Positions 32,101 through 43,010 are shown, counted from the stretch's first letter. The stretch: DNA of 64,000 nt from Sanderia malayensis (GCA_013076295.1 RQOL01000519.1:2966488-3030487), one strand, 5' to 3'. Program-made: numbers and translations. The notes: generated by a model not told the origin, from the letters alone.

Positions 32101-33230
32101 CTTATGTGCATCGCATGCCTGCTTAAAGCTATCCACTTCTCTTGAAGATTTGTGCCGGAACATATATGCCCATTTCAGCAGATCTACGCTTCCGCAACAA
32201 GATTATGTTCACTTCCAAGAGTTTGTTGAGGTACAGCCGCATAAAATCCTGAGTTATGGCCAAACACGGTGGCTTTCATTGGAAAGTTGTGTGAACCGAA
32301 TCCTAGAACAATGGCAAGCACTGCAGCTCTATTTTACAGATTATGTGTCTAATGGTAAAGACCCATCGTATACGACTGACTCCATTCTTCAAGGACTGAG
32401 AAACATGTATGTGAAAGCACAGCTAGAATTTTTGGGCTGCCAACTTCATTTAAATGTATTCAGTGCAATGTTTCAAACAACTGAGCCCATGCTGCACCAT
32501 GTTAGAGGCCAAGTCTTAGAGCTCTTGAAAAACATTCTTTCTGACTTCATCAGACCCGATGTTGTAAGAGATAAAGATCCACTGACCCTGGATGTTGAGG
32601 CAGTTGAGTTGCAAGTGCCAGTGGATAAGATATACTTAGGCATGAATGCAACACACACATTGTTTGAATGCGGGGATCCAGATTCGTCAAGGAAAGTAAG
32701 GAGGGCTCGCCTGAGTTCCTGATTGAGCTGGTAAAACAAATTAGGTCTCGTTTTAACATCAATGAGCCAATTTTTAAAGCCTCCCAGTTTCTGCTGCCAG
32801 AAAATGCAATAAAATGCAACAAACAACCCACCATCATTGGCTGAGTTGTGGAGAGTCATGCCAAATTTAAAATAAATTGCCAATATTGAATTGGCTGACC
32901 TCGCATGGAGAAAGCAGGCATTGGAAGAAGAGGCAATTGCAGAAGAAAGCACATTGCATTTCTGGAAGACACAACTTAGCTCCAAAACTGTCAGGGGTGT
33001 AGAAAAGTACTGCAACTTAAGAAAAGTTGTTTCAGCTATGCTCTCATTGCCGTACTCAAATGCGTCGGTAGAGCGTCTTTTCAGCTTGTTAAAGCTTATA
33101 AAGACATGTGCCAGAAACAGAATTAAAAGACAAACATTGGTGGGGCTGATTCATACAAAGGAAGACTCGAGAGTCAAAAAAGTGCATGCCCATGATCTTA
33201 AATTAGACAAAGAATTTTCAAGTCGCTCAA
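32101..33230 (+). pseudogene. hAT transposase relic 2, C-terminal half
   Basis: The reading resumes as LCASHACLKLSTSLEDLCRN at 32102 and runs open through 32722 (YGQTRWLSLESCVNRILEQW, TEPMLHHVRGQVLELLKNI). After a frame change come ALEEEAIAEESTLHFWKTQL and the dimerisation domain (AMLSLPYSNASVERLFSLLK, 33041-33100), the hallmark C-terminal block of hAT transposases (S-N-A-x-x-E-R-x-F-S). A degraded stretch lies at 32720-32890. Together with 24181-25038 it formed one transposase before the LINE inserted. Confidence 0.8.
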
Positions 33231-34477
33231 TCCCGAATACTGCATAGAGTTCCCAAAGAACGTCTTCATTGGATTTTCCGACAATGGTTGGATGGAGTCC
33301 CATCACTTTTATGCTTGGGTCACTAACCACTTCATGCAACAGATCTCACCTAAAAGTCCAATCGTCCTACTGATTGATGGCCACTTGTCGCACATCGATT
33401 ACAACACGACACTGTTTTGTAAGGAAAACCAAATTCTTCTATTTCGACTACCTCCGCACACCTCTCATTTGCTGCAACCAGCAGACAGAGGCTTCTTCAA
33501 AGTTTTCAAGGATGAGTGGAAAAGGAATGCACAAAGTTTGCGTTTGAGAATCCAGGAGTGGTGGTCACAAAGAGAACTTTCTCGCGCATTTTCATTGAAG
33601 CATTTGACAAGGCTGCAAGACCAGATATCATCAAATCGTCGTTCAAATGCGCTGGAATCTGGCCGGTGAACAGAGATCAAATCAGCCCATCCATGTTTGC
33701 TCCATCGAAAACATTTCAAGCCACAACAAATGCTTCTGTCGATGAAAATGGCACAAAAATTTCTCATACCAATGCTACGTCATCAACCGTTGATCAGTCT
33801 GCGTCATCAACTTCAGACACTCCCGCAAACACGGAGCCAAGTGCAGCATCAACACCAACAAAGTCGAAGGCAGATTCTAGACATAGCGTTTACAGATCAA
33901 TGGAGCAGCTAGAGGGGATATCTGGGGTGGCAAGAGTGTGGCTCTTCAATGAAAGATTAGAAGAAGGGTATGACGTGGATGATGATGCAGTCTACATGGC
34001 ATGGAAGGTCCTCAAAGTAAAAATCTTAACCATGGAAAAAGAAATGAGGGAGTCATCCATAGCAGAGTCGAGCTACCAGGAAGATTTAAGCCTGATCATT
34101 GCCAACATCCTGACATACCCGGAGTCACCTCGGAAAGAAAAGAAGGAAAGAAAAAAATCAACCTTCCAAGGCACATGATGTCCTGCTCTGTGCTAAAAAT
34201 ACTAGAGCTTCAAAATAAGCAAAAAGGAAAAAAAATCAGAAAAACAAAAAAAAAAACAAAAAAGAAGAAAATCCAAAAAAATCAGAAAATTCATACTCAA
34301 GAGATATTAGACGAATCAGACAAGAAAAATCAAGCAACAGAAATGGTTAAGTGCGGTGAATGTGATTTGCACTATGAGGAAAATGGAGGATGGTATCACG
34401 TTTTATGCACAAACGTTAATTATTTGGAGCTGGAGGATATTGAAGAAATGAATTGGTACTGTGTTAATTGTGAATGA
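33231..34477 (+). pseudogene. Tigger/pogo-type DDE transposase C-terminus with PHD finger
   Basis: The first frame (33292-33669 and just upstream) reads FSDNGWMESHHFYAWV, then IVLLIDGHLSHI (second catalytic Asp) and LPPHTSHLLQPADRGFFK (third acidic block, A-D). After a frame change: FSRIFIEAFDKAARPDIIKS and KCAGIWPVNRDQ, typical of pogo/jerky C-termini, then a Ser/Thr/Pro-rich linker. After another frame change near 34178 come a Lys-rich tract and a C4HC3-like PHD finger (KCGECDLHYEE, GGWYHVLC, NWYCVNC), ending at 34477. The N-terminal HTH part and first catalytic Asp are missing. It abuts the hAT relic directly. PHD fingers bind histone tails and are known at the C-terminus of some Tigger-like transposases. 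Confidence 0.75.
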
Positions 34478-35608
34478 CGATGGTTCCAAAAAAAGTTTCA
34501 ATAAAAGTTTCAAAACAACAAAAAGCAAAAAACTTAAAAATAATGTCCGTCGAGGAAATTTACTTCAATTTTCGGTTGTTGCAAGTAAGTTGCTATTAGT
34601 TATTTAAAGTTAAATTGCATTTAGAAGTAGTTTAGGTATCACACAGGGGGTGAAAACTCTCTCTCTCTCGGCAAGCAACTATAGGAAATCAATTGGGTTG
34701 CGCAGCGACCCAATTGACTTGGCTGAACTTCTTAGAAATCATAGAAGTCCAGTGTTTTTGAACCTCTTGCGCAATGTCTTTGCCGTTCTTGTTCTGTGTC
34801 ATTACTGTTATGCTGTGGCTTTATCTTCCTTACACCCGTCAGTCTTTCTTCTATGGCCTAATTTTCTCTCTTCTCTTCTCTCCTCTCCTCTTCTCCTCTC
34901 TTCTCTTCTATCTTAAATGGATCAGGGGGGTAGTTGTCCGGGTGATTGGTGGGTACACTGTTGTGTCCTATGGCCGGAAAATTGTTTCCTGGGCAATCAC
35001 GTTTGTTTTGCTCAGGCAGTTGAAGGGCTAATGCAATAACGCCCACTTCCTGAGACAGGTTAGTATTAAATATCAGTAAGACATTAGTTTACCCTGAACA
35101 GGTGAGTATTACAATGAAAATTACAAAAGACAATAGGGTTCTCCGTTTGTCAAAATCAATAGAGTAAATATAGTTCTTCAACTTTTCGATTGGTTCTTGA
35201 ATTGTTCTGCTTTTTAGCAGTGGCGATTGTCGAGAATAAGATGTGGTGCTGGAATGCGACAGTTATTAATAGAAAATTCGTGAAATTTTTGTAGTTTTCG
35301 TCGGAGCTTCCTGTTCACAAGAAGGTTGGTTTTGCCAGGGTTGCGCTTCCAGACATTTGCTGTTGATAAATTTATTGGAACTTGGAAAGAAGCGATCATA
35401 TAAATTTAACTTTAAGCACTGAACTGTCAAAGGACATGACTGGTATCAAAAGTTACTTTTGTAGTGTTTACGTGATTATTTTGTTGCCTGGCCAAATAAA
35501 GAATCTTTAATAACTAATAATTATCACAGTTAGCAAGCGCCTAGTAACACACTGACATGTCACATTGATTTATGTAACCTAATTAACAATTAAAACGTTG
35601 TCATCTTG
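34478..35608. other. gene-free stretch with a pyrimidine tract
   Basis: No gene is recognised here. A nearly pure C/T tract (34862-34914) is built of TCTCTTCTCC-like units, and a shorter CTCTCTCTCTC lies at 34659-34669. The part next to 35609 ends in the left copy of a decayed 9-bp target duplication. Confidence 0.5.
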
Positions 35609-35720
35609 GTTGCCGGACATTCCGCCCCACCTGCGTTCCGCCCCACTTACAATCCGCCCCACCAAAGTCATCCTGCCGACCCATGTAAGTCGTTCCACCC
35701 CACCGTCATGTCTTGATAAT
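35609..35720 (+). repeat. MULE left terminal inverted repeat
   Basis: It starts GTTGCCGGACATTCCGCC and carries at least four ATTCCGCCCCAC-like words. It is the imperfect reverse complement of 41650-41763. Confidence 0.75.
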
Positions 35721-36102
35721 TCTCAATTCCTGCCTGTCATGAATTGTGGTTAATAATTTTGTAGCCAGATAAATTAATTAACGTTCAGGTGACAAGAAGC
35801 CAAATCAATGGCGGGGCGCCACTATCTATGCGAAAAGGACTTAACATTTTATAGCATAGGAACGCGAAGACGGCGTACGTCAATTCCCCTTATCCAATAA
35901 GAATACGGCAAACACACTCGTGACTAACACCTACCATTCAGAACAAATCATCTGTTTTCTAATTCTCCCCTCACTCGAATTGTGTGCGCCGTGCTAGAGA
36001 CACACGAATTCGATTTCTGATTGAAGACAAAAATTTTATAAACTTCGCACGTCAGATCATTATTTACCGTCAGTTAATTACTACAAACGCCCAGTTGCTA
36101 CC

Positions 36103-37029
36103 ATGCCGAAAGCAAGTGTCGGAAAAGAACGGCGCAGTCGTCAAAATACCACGATGGCTTCGACCAAGACTTCAGCCTCTACTGCCCGTAACGAGCCATC
36201 AGAACCTTCATCGTCAACAGCAACTACGGAATCAACCTCCCAGCTGTCAGAAGACAACGTGCAGCAAATCCGAGCAATCGTGGAGGAATCGATGGAAGCC
36301 AGTCTGTCCAGAGTCGCGCGGGAAGCAGCTCAAGCCGCTGTTGAGCTGACACTGGCCAACAGATCCACTCCACCAACCGCACTTGAGAACACCATCATAA
36401 CACAGCCGTCCATAGACGAGTTTGAACGCCTGGGAAGAGCCTCAATCCCCATCAACGGCAATCAGCAACGATCTCAAGCCATCAATGGAGGTTTTACGCC
36501 AGAAATTCCAAATGCTTACGTGCGGAGCATTCAAGGGGGTGAGTTTTTTGAGATTTCTAAACTGCTCCCTGAAAATTTGTACCAACTGGACAATTCCTCT
36601 CCCGACTATAACAACGTCTCTTTATCCATGGGCCCCAACTCCGAAATCCGGTTAACAAAACGCAGTAGCGTGAAACGAATTGAAAACATATCTGAATGGA
36701 CATCAGCTTTTCTTGCATATGTGAAACTGGTTGTCGACAAATTTCCTGCCCGTGCCAGAGAGCTTCTTGAATATATGGATATTATTCGGTATGCGGCAAA
36801 ATATCACACGTCGCTGGCCTGGCTTTTATATGACCCTAAGTTTCGCTACAAAGCGGCCAACGACAAATCTCTCCACTGGGGGCTGATTGATCAGGAACTT
36901 TTGATGAGAATTTTTACCGTCAACCAGTCTCAGCTGATGAGGGACTGTACACTTTTTAACAATGGACCCGTATCTTTTAACTCCGGAGTTGGGGCAAAAC
37001 GGGACGCAACATGCAACAATTTCAACTGA
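36103..37029 (+). CDS. DIRS-type element ORF1 (gag-like)
   Basis: The 308-residue frame starts MPKASVGKERRSRQNTT with a basic, Ser/Thr-rich N-terminus. A predicted helix (VQQIRAIVEESMEASL) follows, and a C-terminal core with ENISEWTSAFLAYVKLVVD and YHTSLAWLLYDPKFRYKA, resembling capsid-like cores of DIRS retroelements of animals. It overlaps the RT frame (from 36962) by 68 bases in another frame, which is the usual ORF arrangement in DIRS. No zinc knuckle is seen. Apparently intact. Confidence 0.75.
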   Translation: MPKASVGKERRSRQNTTMASTKTSASTARNEPSEPSSSTATTESTSQLSEDNVQQIRAIVEESMEASLSRVAREAAQAAVELTLANRSTPPTALENTIITQPSIDEFERLGRASIPINGNQQRSQAINGGFTPEIPNAYVRSIQGGEFFEISKLLPENLYQLDNSSPDYNNVSLSMGPNSEIRLTKRSSVKRIENISEWTSAFLAYVKLVVDKFPARARELLEYMDIIRYAAKYHTSLAWLLYDPKFRYKAANDKSLHWGLIDQELLMRIFTVNQSQLMRDCTLFNNGPVSFNSGVGAKRDATCNNFN

Positions 37030-38791
37030 GGTGCCCCATGTCGAGCTCAGCCATGTCCCTACTTGCATAAATGTAACAAGACCGAATGTGGTGGATCTCA
37101 CACCTGTGTTGCCTGCTCAAACAATCCAACACCTTCAATCCAACCTGTCCCCTCAAAAAACCAAGCCTCATACCTTTCAGATAAACAACAAACCAGACAC
37201 CCACACTGAAAATAACTTTTCTACTTCTGAGTATGTCAGTAATTTTGATTTTAATGTTGTTAAAACGCCAATATTGATTGATAGTTTGTTTGATTCGCTT
37301 TCTGGCCACCCAGACCCCCGGTTTGTAGGTGACTTATGTAATCAGCTTCGCTATGGAGCTCGTGTCGGTTGCGAGGGACCCCGCGTTTCTAAGATCTCTC
37401 GCAACTTGCCTACTGCCTTTGAACACCCCGATATTGTCTCAAAAAACCTCGAGCAGGAAGTCTTGCTGGGCCGCACAAGTGGCCCCTTTTCTGCGCCTCC
37501 ATTTTCGAACTTTCAAGTTTCGCCTATCGGGCTCGTGCCTAAGAAAAACTCGGATAAATTTCGCACTATTTTTCACCTATCTTACCCCCGATCTGGTAGC
37601 TCTATTAATTCAAATATCGACAAAGAATCTTTCTCTATGACCTACGTCACTATTGACGATGAAATCTCTGCTCTGCGTTCTCTTGGCCAGGGCTCTTACA
37701 TGGCTGAGACTGACATAGAGGCTGCTTTTCGACAAATTCCGGCCCACCCGGACAATTGGGAACTCCTTGGCATGAAATGGAAAGGAAAATACTATTTCGA
37801 CAAAGTTCTACCCTTCGGCCTTCGAAGTGCCCCGTTCATTATCAACCACCTTCCGGACGCCCTGGAATGGACCTTAACAAATAAATGCGGCATTTCATTT
37901 GTTATTCATCTCTTAGATGACTTCTTGATCATTGAACCAGCTTCTTCACAAGGGGACGCCAAATCCAACTGTCAAATCAGTCTGTCCAGCATGCTAACGG
38001 CTTTTCAAAATCTCGGCGTCCCCCTAGCCCCCCACAAAACACAAGGGCCTTCCACGGTCCTCGAATTTCTAGGGATTATATCGGATTCTAATATCATGCA
38101 AGCCCGCCTCCCCGAGGATAAGATATCCCGCCTTCGTCACGAATTTAATCTTTGGAGATCTAAGCGCACCGCTACTCTCAAACAATTACAATCTTTGATC
38201 GGCCTGCTTAATTTTGCGTGCAAGGTTATCCCCCCCGGTCACGCGTTTCTACAACGTATTATCAACCTTACGGTTGGTGTTTCGCAAAACCATCATCACA
38301 GTCGACTTAATCAAGAGTTCTACAAAGACATTGAGATGTGGCAAGTATTTATCCACTCATGGAACGGGGAATACTTCTTTTTAAACGAATCCTGGGAGGA
38401 CTCAAACGCCCTGCATTTGTTTACAGATGCATCTGGTTCCCACGGATACGGGGGTTTCTATCAGACACATTGGTTTCAAGGCCCATGGCGTTCCCACCAA
38501 AGCTTAGATTCCCCCGGGATTAGTATAGCTTGGCAGGAGTTCTTTGCAATTCTCGTCGCGTGTACTCTTTGGAGTAGCTCGTGGCACTGTAAGCGAATTA
38601 TACTGAACTGCGACAATGAAGCTGTTGTCCATGTCATTAACACAAAAAGGTCTAAGTGTCCTAAGATAGTGGAACTCTTGCGTCGACTGACCCTGCTGAC
38701 CTTAAAAAATAATTTCTATATCAAATCTCGACATGTCACAGGATGCAAGAACAACATCGCTGATGCATTATCTTGTTTTCAGGTGCATTGA
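36962..38791 (+). CDS. DIRS-type reverse transcriptase and RNase H
   Basis: The frame is open for 609 residues. RT blocks: SPIGLVPKKNSDKFRTIFHL (block 2), YMAETDIEAAFRQIPAHPDN (block A), LPFGLRSAPFIINHL (block B) and FVIHLLDDFLIIEP (catalytic L-D-D). RNase H follows with LHLFTDASGSHGYGGFY (first Asp), ISIAWQEFFAIL (Glu), LNCDNEAVVHVIN (Asp) and NNIADALS. The conserved end of this region in DIRS elements is ADALSRFQ; here it reads ADALSCFQVH and stops at 38791. DIRS elements use a tyrosine recombinase in place of integrase; its remains are directly downstream. Confidence 0.88.
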   Translation: MDPYLLTPELGQNGTQHATISTEVPHVELSHVPTCINVTRPNVVDLTPVLPAQTIQHLQSNLSPQKTKPHTFQINNKPDTHTENNFSTSEYVSNFDFNVVKTPILIDSLFDSLSGHPDPRFVGDLCNQLRYGARVGCEGPRVSKISRNLPTAFEHPDIVSKNLEQEVLLGRTSGPFSAPPFSNFQVSPIGLVPKKNSDKFRTIFHLSYPRSGSSINSNIDKESFSMTYVTIDDEISALRSLGQGSYMAETDIEAAFRQIPAHPDNWELLGMKWKGKYYFDKVLPFGLRSAPFIINHLPDALEWTLTNKCGISFVIHLLDDFLIIEPASSQGDAKSNCQISLSSMLTAFQNLGVPLAPHKTQGPSTVLEFLGIISDSNIMQARLPEDKISRLRHEFNLWRSKRTATLKQLQSLIGLLNFACKVIPPGHAFLQRIINLTVGVSQNHHHSRLNQEFYKDIEMWQVFIHSWNGEYFFLNESWEDSNALHLFTDASGSHGYGGFYQTHWFQGPWRSHQSLDSPGISIAWQEFFAILVACTLWSSSWHCKRIILNCDNEAVVHVINTKRSKCPKIVELLRRLTLLTLKNNFYIKSRHVTGCKNNIADALSCFQVH

Positions 38792-39275
38792 TTTCGCCGA
38801 CTTGCCCCCTGGGCCGATCAATTTCCAGAGAAGCTCCCCCCGGATGTCTTACATCTTTGAACGGATGGACGTGAAATCGTCAAAAACTGATCCGTTTCGA
38901 CAGGGGGTTTCCCTTGTCATCGGAGCCACCAACAATTCTCTGTGTGCAGTCAAGGCTCTGCAATGCTACCTGGAACTACCCCCTTCCACCTCTGACCCTC
39001 TCTTTCGCTACCGTTCTGGGCAACCCCTCTCAAGAGACACATTCACCAAAGACGTACGTAACTTACTCTCCCAGTGCGGTTTTTCCTCATCCGAGTTTGC
39101 TGGGCACAGCTTCCGCATAGGTGCAGCTAAGTCAGCCGCAGCGGCAAAAATGCCCTCTTGGTTGGTCAAAACCCTTGGCCGTTGGACTTCTGATTGCTAC
39201 GAACGATATGTTAGAACCCCTGAGACCGTCTTGCCCGAGGCATCCAAAAATCTAAGTAGAACTGATAATTTATAA
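38792..39275 (+). pseudogene. DIRS tyrosine recombinase, C-terminal part only
   Basis: After the stop, one frame continues the RH/YR border (FRRLAPWADQFPEKLPPDV). Then, in the frame ending at 39275, the recombinase catalytic domain appears late: FERMDVKSSKTDPFRQGVSL, SEFAGHSFRIGAAKSAAAAK (H-x-x-R) and WTSDCYERYVRTP (nucleophile Tyr). The SAM-like N-terminal domain and the first catalytic Arg region are missing, so about 150 or more residues are deleted at about 38855. This copy cannot integrate by itself. Confidence 0.82.
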
Positions 39276-39827
39276 TACACTTACTACACTTTACGCTACC
39301 CTACACTTTCCCTGTTGTAATTTTTTGTTTCGTCTATGGGGATTACGCGGAGCGTAATTTTTGGCAGCAAGTGCTCGCTCAATCCTTAGCTCTCACTTTT
39401 CATAGACTCAGCAAATTACACTTTACAAAGGGGGGCTCAGACATTGAATATAAGACCCCCCGCGTAGGGCTGATGAGACGTTTGCTGCCATGAACCATTT
39501 CCGCGTACTCCCACATATAACTTGTGTTGTTTTTCTTGTACTCTGTCTCCGCTGCAAAATGCTAAAGATAAGTTCGCGTCCAACTACACTTGGGGTGAAA
39601 AAAGGATTAAGTGGCTACAACTACAGTATGTATATAACTGATACTTTTCAGAGTTCCATCTCAAGTAATTAGTGTATTAGTGTAGTTTGACGACATTAAT
39701 CGAAGAAATTGATTTGAATTGATTGAGTTGAATTTCGATGCGCTTAAGTTGATGAAAGTGGAGGAATTGAATGACCCAAAAAGCCATTTACAATAATCTC
39801 AAAGCAATGATCCCCTGACCAGATAGA
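39276..39827. other. 3' part of DIRS element and MULE spacer, non-coding
   Basis: The sequence has two related words, GGGATTACGCGGAGCG (39339) and a CCCCCCGCGTAGGGC stretch (39458-39472), and GGCAGCAAGTGC/GTTTGCTGCC near 39363 and 39480. Inverted pieces like these fit the complex terminal repeats of DIRS elements. The exact end of the DIRS insert was not found. Confidence 0.4.
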
Positions 39828-41254
39828 ATGGCAACGCAGGAGGATAGTTTAGAAGATCCTCTACCAACCAAGGCTCTAATCAACCCTGTTGGTGCCAGGA
39901 AAGAACTGCATTGTGAGATTATAATTGGTGCTACAAGGCAGGGGAAAGAGAGGCTCGTCGACAGCCATGGCTATTCATACGTCATGTGACGGGCTTGGGC
40001 AATTGGAAAGAAGGCCTGGAGATGTAGTGTGAGAAGCAAAACCCTGTCCTGCGGAGCATCGATGCAGCAAGATGGGCAGACATTCCGCCGAGGACCACAA
40101 GCACATTGTCATCCTAAGAAGCCTGGCATTGGCACAGCTACCAAGATAACAGCTGCAATCAAGGAGAAGGCCGCTGCTAATGTGTTCAAATCAGCCTCAA
40201 ATATCTTTGAGAGTGTCATCAATAATCATTCTACCGAGGTTCAGTCATAACCAGCTTGCAGTCAGTCTTCAATTTCCAGTTTGGTCAGGCAAGCAAATCG
40301 CCACAGACAAAAGATGCAGCCGAAAGAGCCAACTGATCTTGACTTTACTCTCAACACTGAGCATATCCCCGCAGACTTCTTGCGTGCAGATGTTAAACTG
40401 AATGGAGCAAGACATCTTGTTTTTGCCACAAGTGACCACCTGTGTCTTCTAAAAAACGCCAAAACATGGTATATGGACAGCACTTTCCAAATTGTGAAGG
40501 AGCCGTTCACCCAACTGTTCTTGATCCACGCATTTTTGAAAAGGGAGAATGGTAACATCAAACAGACGCCTTTGGTGATGGTATTAATGTCTTAACGGAA
40601 AACAAAAGATTACGTTGCAGTGCTAAGAGCAATCCTGGAATTAATGAATGGCGAGACGTCAATGGAGAAGGTAGTCTTAGATTTCGAAGCTGCTGCCTGG
40701 AAAGCATGCAGAAAAGTCCTGACAATCAACATTCAAGGCCCAAGCATTCCATTGGACCCAAGCAATTTGGAGAAAAGTACAAAATCTTGGGCGTGCAACC
40801 ACATAAGGACACACCAGCAGCCCATGATTACATCAGAGCCATCATGGTACTTCCATTTCTTCCATCAGGGCACATCATTCCAGCAGTCGAGCACCTTGAA
40901 CGGAGATCAACTGCTGCATTTGTTGGTCTGGTGCAATATGTGAGAGATAACTGGATTCAGAGCAGCAAGTGGTCACCAGACACATGGTCAGTATATAATC
41001 AGCCTGTGCGGACCAATAATGATGTGGAAGGCTGGCATCGTCGCCTGAACAACAAGTCGGGAAGGAGCTCGATTCAGTTTTATCTGTTGCTCCCTTTACT
41101 ATTTGAAGAGTCTCGCTTTGTTACCCTCCAGGCCAGACAAGTAAAAAATAACAAGTTACAAAGGTACCAAAGAAAAACTTTCCGTAATCAACAAGGACGT
41201 TTTTTTGAACTTTGGAAACAATATGCCAAAGATGAAATCAGGATATGCCAATGA
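39828..41254 (+). pseudogene. FLYWCH/MULE transposase relic
   Basis: An ATG at 39828 opens a frame (MATQEDSLEDPL) leading into a FLYWCH-like zinc finger: LVDSHGYSYVM, then WRCSVRSKTLSCGASM and GPQAHCHPKKPG. The MULE transposase core reads KTWYMDSTFQIVKEPFTQLF (first catalytic Asp), after a frame change VVLDFEAAAWKACRKV (second Asp), then HIIPAVEHLERR and VRTNNDVEGWHRRLNNKSG, the C-terminal block with the catalytic Glu. At least three frame changes and stops (39987, about 40248, 40595) break it. This is the transposase expected for the 35609-41763 element. Confidence 0.8.
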
Positions 41255-41649
41255 TTGGGAGGTATGAGGCATTTGTGAGATAGCATTCCATGTGGACGGA
41301 TTGGCAGTAGTTGGATAGAAAGATATCATTTCGGGGTAATCGGGCGCAGTTTTATCACGAATATAGTTCAAAACAAAATTACAATAAGTGTCCTCATTAT
41401 GGATTACCACGATTACAGTTAATCGTAATCGGGGTACTGGGGATAAACCTCCTGTGAGTACCAGGCTTAAGTGGATTTATGCATACTCTCCCACCTTTTC
41501 AGATACTGGCATGGCATCACTCACTTTGTTTGTCAATTTGGAATGGCATAAATAGCCTAACTAAGTAAAGTGTTTTTGTAGAAAATTTACCACGAATACG
41601 ACAGTAGATGAAATAATATCCCAGTCGAAATGTATATACGACCAAATGT
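41255..41649. other. non-coding 3' end of the MULE
   Basis: No gene is recognised. This is AT-rich sequence between the transposase relic and the right terminal repeat. Confidence 0.4.
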
Positions 41650-41763
41650 AACAAAAACATTATGTGGGGCGGAATGACTTATGTGGGTGGGCGGAATGAC
41701 TAGATAGGGTGGGGCGGAACGTACATGGGGCGGAACGCAGGTGGGACGGAAGGTCTCGCAAAC
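41650..41763 (+). repeat. MULE right terminal inverted repeat
   Basis: It contains about five GGGGCGGAAYG-like words (GTGGGGCGGAATGACTTATG, GGGCGGAATGACTAG, GGGGCGGAACGTACATG, GGGGCGGAACGCAGG, GGGACGGAAGG) and ends GTCTCGCAAAC. It is the reverse complement of the left terminal repeat with scattered changes. Confidence 0.8.
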
Positions 41764-41890
41764 GTAATCTTAATGTAGTTGTAACTTAGAATTCGAATCA
41801 GATTTAGAAAAGCAGAACAATCATACAGACGTGTTTTCTCTGTGTTCTATTCTACCCCGCTTCGCTACAAACTGGGTGACAGAGTTGGAC

Positions 41891-42540
41891 ATGGCTGCAA
41901 TTCTGCCCGAAAAATTCGAGCAAGGCGATTTTCGGGTATGGTTACGCCAGTTTGACGATTGTGCTGATGCAAATGGGTGGACGGAACCACAAAGACTAAG
42001 GAAATTGCCAGCCTTTCTTCGTGGACTTGCTGCAACACATTTTTATGCTCTCGCAGATAATCAACAAAACACCTGCCAGAATTTAATTGTAAACCTGACA
42101 GCTGCCCTATGTCCCGCAATTTGCAGAGAAACATACTATGCAGAATTCTGAAAACGCATGCTACAAAGTGGCGAAGGCCCTTCAGTATACTTGTGGGCAC
42201 TTCAAGAGCTTCTAGCAAAACCCGAACCAACGCTGATCGCCGATGCTCAGGCCACCCTTCTTGGTCGTCAATTTATGACGACCTTTCGAGCTCCATGCGG
42301 TTCAAGTTGTTGGAACACAATCCTGTCCCATCATTAAACAAGATGGTCACTTTTCGAAACAGTTTTTGGCTGTTTGTTCCAACGCGTCATCAACCAAGAT
42401 GTCCAGTGCCGCCACAGCAATGCCTGTCCCAGCGGAGTTGCTGTCAGAGCCTGTGGTACAAGAGTTAATTTCTGCTGTGAAGAAGCTTCAAGTGCAAGAA
42501 GCTGTTGTAAATCAAGAGCAATTAACTCTCGATAAATGAT
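41891..42540 (+). pseudogene. Ty3/gypsy-like gag relic
   Basis: The frame from ATG 41891 reads MAAILPEKFEQGDFRVWLRQ and ATHFYALADNQQNTCQNLIV, and ends with a stop at 42149-42151. The similarity continues in another frame (KRMLQSGEGPSVYLWALQEL, DAQATLLGRQFMTTFRAPCG). This is a retrotransposon gag of the gypsy type (a W-L-R-Q-F opening followed by a L-R-G-L-A block). Neither a protease nor LTRs were recognised nearby. Confidence 0.65.
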
Positions 42541-43010
42541 TTCTCCTTAGCCTAAATAATTGATGTTGTAGAGACGGGATTTTCCTGTTTGGCCCTTCTT
42601 TTCTTATTCTGGCCCATGTTATTTATTATTGCCGCTAGTTTGCTCTGGTTGCACATGGCCGACAATGATTCTGGTGCACAAATCAGATACCTTGGAAAAA
42701 GAGGTGCACAAATTGCGATCTTGTACTTGCCTTGGTCTGGATACGAGGCAGCGATGGAAGGATGGCAATTCAATTAGATTTCAATAAAAATGTAAATTGT
42801 AGACTGGTTCAATTCACACCCCATACACTCCTCCAATAAAATGAAACCCATCACTGAAGTGTATACAATGGGTGACAAGAAAATCAGTCTTCCGAAACAT
42901 ATCTTCCCATATTTCAATTTCTTAAATTTAATGTAATATTTAACCCAGGACTACGCAAACATAAACCATACATGCACAAAGAACCAAAGCAATACAGATG
43001 ACAAGAGAAC
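42541..43010. other. stretch without recognised gene before Copia-2
   Basis: Only short frames lacking domains occur on either strand. The last five bases, AGAAC (43006-43010), are the left copy of the Copia-2 target duplication. Confidence 0.5.

Larger units (their letters stand above)
35609..41763 (+). mobile_element. Mutator-like DNA transposon (MULE) with inserted DIRS element
   Basis: Terminal inverted repeats of about 110 bp face each other at 35609-35720 and about 41650-41763. Both contain serial copies of TTCCGCCCCAC-type words (CCACCTGCGTTCCGCCCC is shared exactly). The flanking 9-mers GTCATCTTG (35600-35608) and GTAATCTTA (41764-41772) match at 7 of 9, as a decayed Mutator-type 9-bp duplication would. 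The transposase relic at 39828-41254 has FLYWCH and MULE domains. The left half is occupied by a DIRS-type retroelement. Confidence 0.75.

Noticed and set aside
34862..34914. Pyrimidine tract as a polypyrimidine splice signal
   Set aside because: No exon follows it. It is better described as a simple repeat.
42552..42777. Frames on both strands near 42.6 kb as a small membrane protein
   Set aside because: Hydrophobic character on one strand only mirrors the complementary frame. No start context, homologue or neighbour supports a gene.
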